Assembly (NCBI RefSeq): GCF_030269925.1
Contig: NC_085117.1
Coordinates: 12,338,731-12,402,730 of the forward strand
Source of the DNA: Bombyx mori
Taxonomy: Eukaryota > Arthropoda > Insecta > Lepidoptera > Bombycidae
DNA length: 64,000 nucleotides
Reading direction: 5' to 3'
Numbering within the stretch: the stretch's first letter is position 1; every line of letters begins with the position of its first letter. Of the stretch, positions 53,880 to 64,000 are shown one piece after another. Under the pieces are notes generated by a model. The model worked only from the letters and a program-made list of their open reading frames with translations. It ran no database searches and had not been told where the DNA came from. The position numbers and the translations under genes are program-made.

Positions 53880-54905
53880 AAGGCATAGCTGAATGAAATG
53901 TAAAATTTTATTTTACATTCTGCTTAGTTAATAATAAATATTGATATTTAATAAACTTACAGGTAATGTTGCACTGAAACCTTATATCATATAAAGTTTC
54001 CTATTGACTATCGCCATGAATATGAGTTATGTAGGCATGAGACGCAAAATTTATGAAAATAAAAATATATACAACGGTATTATTACATTTTAACAGTAAA
54101 CTATGTCAAGACTCGTGATTTTGTAATTACACCGTTTGTATCATTAAAGTGGACATTAACATACGCAATTCAGCATTTTCTAAAACATATATTATGTTTT
54201 AATCTTATATTATAAACAGGCAAATCTGGTTTTGGTAATTTCTTGATTTATGTCTTTTTTTAAACAAGATTATATACCTATACATTACAGAAAATGTATA
54301 AAACATTTAAATTTAAATTTTCTACTGAAATAAAGCAATGTCTTAGAAAAGTAAGGATAAACACTAAAATAATATACTTAGGTAATATCAACGCTAATTT
54401 ATACAGATATGCAGCGTGGACTGGTGTTTAATGCTATTATAAAATATTATTCTTATCATAATAGAGCAACTTTTACATAAATTGTCTAACAACGTGTAAT
54501 ACATTTACTATGTAAATACAAACAATGAATGATGTGTACATTACATTATTATCTAATTAGTTGTATATTGAGGAAGTACAATAATCATTTGCAGTTTTTC
54601 ATTGATTAATTATTTCATTCACTATAATATATAATAAAATCAAAAATTATGATCAGAAAAATTAACACAATCTATATATTTTGAGGTGCATTATTCATTA
54701 CAATTGCACATAAACGGATAAGACTTTTAGAATATTATTTAACATGATTGACTACAGTACAGTACCCTAAATAATGTTCTGCAAGTAATCGCTGCAGTAG
54801 GGTCTCATTGATTAATGTATGTACATTTCATACACAGCTCCACCGCTCACATTGTGCACCATTAAAAAAATAAATTATGGATGCTTTTAAACTAATATGC
54901 TACAT
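53880..54905 (-). other. Probable long 3' UTR of UBALD
   Basis: AT-rich, unbroken by recognised repeats, directly downstream of the UBALD stop on the minus strand. Such a conserved-looking low-repeat stretch fits a 3' UTR, but no polyadenylation site was fixed. Confidence 0.4.
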
Positions 54906-59891
<4,986 letters not shown>

Positions 59892-62679
59892 ATGCCATAT
59901 ATCATGTTATTCATTACGAAAAAAATGTATTGGTGTGCAGGAATAATAACGTTATTAAGTGCCTCTGTGGTTGCAAGTGTTGAAACAAATACTCCAAACA
60001 AAAACAGTGAAAGTAAAAATTATTCAATTCTTGTGGACAAGAGCAATAACTATTACGAGATTTTATCAAGGCCAAAAAGGCTTAGTGAGCGGAACCTTTC
60101 TAGTACTAGTGAAATAAGTATGAATGTTAATCAAACAGTCGATTCAACAACTCCAAGTTCAACCGAAAAATCGAATATAGTTTACGAAATAGGACCATCA
60201 AATTCTTCAATACTGGCAGTAGTTCAAGTTAATGCTTCGGCTGCGACACCCAATGCCTCTGTTAATCCATCAGACGCTGCTCCTCTTCCAGAAAAAAGCT
60301 CAGCTGAAGATGAACATAATAGCTCAATGGCAATATTTTTCGTACTCTGTATTTTGGCCTTAGGTATACTGTTAATACATTTAATGTTACAAACAGGATT
60401 TTCTTATCTCCCTGAAAGTGTGGTTATAGTATTTCTTGGTGCTCTCATTGGAATGATAATAAATCTTATGTCGATAAAAAATATTGCCAATTGGAGAAAG
60501 GAAGAAGCATTTTCACCAACAGCTTTCTTTTTAGTGTTGCTACCACCCATCATATTTGAATCGGGTTATAATCTCCACAAAGGCAACTTTTTTCAAAATA
60601 TTGGTTCAATATTGTTATTTGCTATCGTAGGAACTGCAATATCAGCATTTGTAATTGGAGCTGGTATCTACTTATTGGGTTTGGCTCAGGTTGTATATAA
60701 ACTTAGCTTTGTTGAGTCATTTGCTTTTGGATCCCTGATATCTGCTGTGGATCCAGTCGCCACTGTGGCTATATTTCACGCTCTAGATGTTGACCCAGTT
60801 CTCAACATGTTGGTATTTGGGGAGAGTATATTAAATGATGCTGTGGCTATTGTGTTGACAACAGCCGTTCTGGATTCCAATGACCCTTTCATGTCTACAG
60901 GAGAGGCAATTCTCTCTGCAATTAATCGATTTTGGTTAATGTTCTTTGCATCAGCTGGCATTGGTGTACTTTTTGCACTTGTGAGTGCCTTACTCTTGAA
61001 ACATGTTGATCTCAGAAAGAATCCATCTCTTGAGTTTGGAATGATGTTGGTATTCACATATGCTCCTTATGTGTTAGCTGAAGGCATTCACTTGTCAGGT
61101 ATGAGTTAAATTCAGTTCTTTAATTTTAAACAGAGTTGTAACTCATATTTTTCAGTAACAGGATTTTGTTTTCAGGGATTATGGCTATACTGTTTTGTGG
61201 TATTGTGATGTCTCATTACACTCATTTTAATTTATCCACAATTACTCAAGTTACAATGCAACAAACAATGAGAACTCTTGCATTCATCGCGGAAACATGT
61301 GTTTTTGCATATTTAGGACTTGCTCTATTCAGGTATGTGTATACATTTATATCTACAGTGAATTCATTTATCTTCTGTATTGTTAAATGATGTAGCATTA
61401 GGTTTTAACAAAAAAAGGAAATGCTTCCTATATTAGTACCAAATATATTAGTAATAAAAATTATGAATTCTGAACTATGTTAAAATTGCCATAAGTTAAA
61501 ATAAGTTTGTGTTAAAATCAATATCAACATTTGACCGATAATTGAATTTATTGTGAAATAAATTTTTAATATTGCTTTTGCTAGCATAGGTTTCAGCAGT
61601 AGGCAGCCATGATAAGGAAAAAATATTCATTTTAGTAATAATAAATTAAATTCCAAAAGAAAGCTTCTAGCTTAAATAATTAAAAGGCCTTATCTAGGAA
61701 AATATAAATTTTATGTCAGACTAGCGACCCGCCCTCGCTTTGCTTCGGAAACATTAAATTTTATTATTGATAGGCGAAGCCCACCAAGTTGCGCGCGGTA
61801 CGACAATAACTGCGGGTGACGCCGCGGGGCGAAACTAGTCCAAAAAAAGTAGCCTAAGTTACTTCTTATATCATCAGCTACCTATTAGTGAAAGTCTCAT
61901 CAAAATCGGTCCAGCCAGCCGTTCCAGAGATTAGCGGAACAAATAGACAGACAGACAAAAATTGTAAAAAATGTTATTTTGGTGTATGTACCGTATATAT
62001 ATTCATATGCATGTAGTAAAAAGCGGTTATTTTTATACTACAAACAGACACTATTTTTATTTATATGTATAGATTAGTGGTGTACTTAGTTAAGTAATAC
62101 AAAGCAAACAAGTCTAAATTTTATTTAGATACAACAAATGAATGATCTGGTTTTTTAAATATCTCAGGAATGGTTGAAACTTTTAGTTACCTGTTATAAA
62201 ATTAACTTATACCTAATATGAGTCGACTATTATCAAAGCCGGCAATGTGACTTTTGGACAATTATTGGTAATTCAGAAAAACGAATTATTGACTTTGTAT
62301 TCCATTGGCAGTCACAAAACGCTTCTGAACGACATATTAGAAATAACAGGTTAAGTAGGTATTAACCTTTATTTAATGCAGGTTTTGAATCGTATTCTTT
62401 GAAGGAGACGATTATCTCCTTCAAAGACGAAATCAATCTGTATTGACATATCAATAATATTTTTTTGTCCAAATGCACAGATTGCCACCTTTGATAATAG
62501 ACGACTCATATATAATAATAACAGTTTCAGACATCGCGTCGAACCTGCACTGGTAGTCTGGAGTATAGTAATGTGTCTCCTTGGCAGAGCAGCTAATATA
62601 TTCCCTTTGGCACTGCTTTGCAACAAATTTCGAGAACACAAGATTACCAAGAAAATGATGTTTATTATGTGGTTCAGCG
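59892..62679 (+). CDS. Na+/H+ exchanger, SLC9A8 (NHE8) type, 5' part
   Basis: Exons 59892-61098, 61176-61332 and 62531-62679 are in phase with GT-AG borders (TCAG|GTATGA, TTTTCAG|GG, TTCAG|GTATGT, TTTCAG|AC, AGCG|GTAAGT). About 504 residues are seen; the next exon would open with the GLRGA part and lies beyond the window or was not found. Residues 10-30 look like a signal peptide or first membrane segment; 31-145 form a Ser/Asn-rich luminal part with several N-glycosylation sequons. Then membrane segments follow with FFLVLLPPIIFESGY (212-226), SLISAVDPVATVAIF (281-295) and GESILNDAVAI (310-320; the Asn-Asp pair is the ion-binding motif of electroneutral exchangers). The family exchanges luminal H+ for Na+ or K+ in Golgi, endosomes and apical membranes. 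A second Met at residue 5 or 12 is possible as start. Confidence 0.92.
61722..62077 (+). repeat. Interspersed repeat of the 'ACTAGCGACCCGCC' family in NHE8 intron 2
   Basis: Starts ACTAGCGACCCGCCCTCGC and contains AAATCGGTCCAGCCAGCCG, GACAGACAGACAAAAATT and an end near TATATGTATAGAT. Same plan as 740-1178 and 27026-27290. Confidence 0.65.
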
Positions 62680-63205
62680 GTAAGTAATTTATTATATTTT
62701 TGTCAATTTTATCCAGGTTTATGAAAAATAATGCATAATATAAAAATAAAAGTAAAACCATCCACTATTTTTAAGCATCATGATTGAATTAGATAACATT
62801 ATCTCTTGTCTTATCTACATCGTTTGGTTTGCTTTCATGTAAGGAAAATTACTAAAGATTTCAATGGTTGATAATTATAAAACATGAAGTACTTAATATT
62901 GTTTCCATGTTTCCAGAAAAACATTTTTAATACAAATACTTGTTTTTCAGAAATGTCAATTTTACTAATGAAATCCTGTTACACTTTAGTAAAATATGAT
63001 ATTACCTTTTTAAATCTTGACAGTTGTTGATACTTGTTTGAATTGCCAAAGACAGTTTTCGGAATTTTTCAATGATCAAATAAATAGTTTAGGAGATCGT
63101 GAAAACAGTATAAAGAAAAAATCATATTAATTTATTTAATAATCTTCTCTTAAAGTTAAATTGTAAATGCTTTTAATTTGTCTCTATCCCAAGTCAATTT
63201 TTATT
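62680..63205. other. NHE8 intron 3, AT-rich
   Basis: Follows the GTAAGT donor of the third exon. No further exon was recognised. Confidence 0.45.
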
Positions 63206-63720
63206 ACCATACTAGCTGACCCGGCAAACGTTGTGTTGCCTTAAATAAGATTTCTAGGGAAATTCTAGTGTAGAAAAAAAAACCTCATTCAACCACATAA
63301 TACCTCATTATAACAAAAAATAAAATTATCCAAAATTAAAATAAAAAATAAATGTTTGGAGTGGACAACCTTTATCACTTAGGGGTATGACAAATATATA
63401 GTAGCCGATTCTCAGACCTACTGAACATACTATTGATACACAATTAAAACAAAAAAAACATGGCTGGCAAGCTACGATTGATACACAAATAAAACCAAAA
63501 AAACATGGCTGGCAAGCTACAATTGATGCACAAATAAAACCAAAAAAACATGGCTGAAAAATTAATAGTAAGTAAGACAGGAGACCGGCTTCGTCCTCAT
63601 CCCTACTACGTGATGTTTGCTGGATGAGTGGTGGCACCTGGCGGTGATAACTGATCGATTGATAGTTGATCAGTAGTCAACCGGCGAGGGCGGGAGATCA
63701 AATTGAATTTAAAAAAAACA
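63206..63720. repeat. Repeat of the 'ACTAGCTGACCCGGC' family and local tandem repeat
   Basis: 63211-63265 begins ACTAGCTGACCCGGCAAACG, the start word of the family at 27026. At 63430-63560 a unit of about 55-60 bp (ACACAAATAAAACCAAAA, ACATGGCTGGCAAGCTAC) is repeated about two and a half times; it gives the repeated Cys-Phe pattern of a chance frame on the minus strand. Confidence 0.6.
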
Positions 63721-64000
63721 TAATTAAAGGAACTTGAAATTATAAACTCTGAATAAGAATTTATCGTACTACAATTACAATATTTCATTGCCATCTTGCA
63801 ACCTTATTGCGGATCTGTGCATTGAATAAAAAAAATAAAAATCGGGATGGAAAAATAGGGTTGATCGTATAAGAGTGAAAATTGAGAGTAATATGAATTT
63901 TTTTATTTTAAGTCAAGACAAAATAAAAAAAAGTTCTTGCCAATAAAATTCAAGTTTATAATTAACAAATAAAAAATAGGGCTTGATCATAGAGGGATGA
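63721..64000. other. AT-rich window end, nothing recognised
   Basis: Presumably still inside the NHE8 intron. A repeated AGGGTTGATCGTATA / AGGGCTTGATCATAG theme occurs, too weak to classify. Confidence 0.3.

Noticed and set aside
63430..63560. CRISPR-like repeat-spacer pattern
   Set aside because: Only two to three imperfect direct units with no distinct spacers, in an animal genome; simple tandem repeat.
63326..63637. 103-codon frame with repeated PCFFGFIC pattern
   Set aside because: Produced by the local tandem DNA repeat; no start context or homology.

Overview
This window is nuclear DNA of a silk moth, most likely Bombyx (B. mori or its close relative B. mandarina). It is AT-rich and its genes are split by short GT-AG introns. 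It is packed with copies of the tRNA-derived Bm1-type SINE and with 3' ends of jockey-, R1- and RTE-like LINEs typical of that genus. The species call is an inference from repeat families I recognise; no database search was done.

Layout. 0-3 kb: a SINE end, a MITE, an RTE-like LINE end and the last two exons of an acidic protein gene that starts left of the window. 3.7-5.6 kb: a jockey LINE remnant and mitochondrial ribosomal protein bL36m (minus). 6-7.6 kb: a hAT MITE with an 8-bp target duplication and a full-length Bm1 SINE. 8.5-11.3 kb: a three-exon RidA/UK114 gene (plus). 13.6-14.3 kb: an RTE-like LINE end. 15.3-17.8 kb: a four-exon gene for a 218-residue protein with an N-myristoylation-type start (MGCTSS), not recognised. 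19.3-21.7 kb: a two-exon REXO5-like RNA exonuclease (minus). 23.0-26.4 kb: a degraded but complete-ended Transib transposon, the DNA transposon group related to RAG1, with 5-bp CGCCG duplications and tips that match the RSS heptamer. 29.7-32.1 kb: acyl-protein thioesterase (minus). 34.4-35.4 kb: a dead maT/mariner transposase.

35.9-46.4 kb is a nest of transposons. Two copies of one TA-flanked element lie in opposite orientation, 292 bp apart. The right-hand copy is interrupted three times: by a 702-bp insert of unknown origin, by a related TA-flanked element that itself carries a Bm1 SINE, and by a Bel/Pao LTR retrotransposon with identical LTRs but a pol gene lacking much of RNase H and integrase. 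The nest ends about 0.1 kb upstream of the apparent 5' UTR region of an OSER1-like gene (47.1-47.7 kb, plus). 47.9-48.7 kb: an R1-clade LINE end. 49.0-50.3 kb: an intact DD37D maT mariner element. 52.4-53.5 kb: another jockey LINE remnant. 54.9-58.4 kb: a four-exon UBALD gene (minus). 59.9 kb to the right edge: the first three coding exons seen of an SLC9A8-type Na+/H+ exchanger (plus), which runs out of the window.

The host genes are unrelated housekeeping genes and do not form one pathway. The strongest unusual features are the Transib copy and the inverted, nested element cluster beside OSER1. All exon borders were placed by hand from splice signals and protein frame, with no transcript data.
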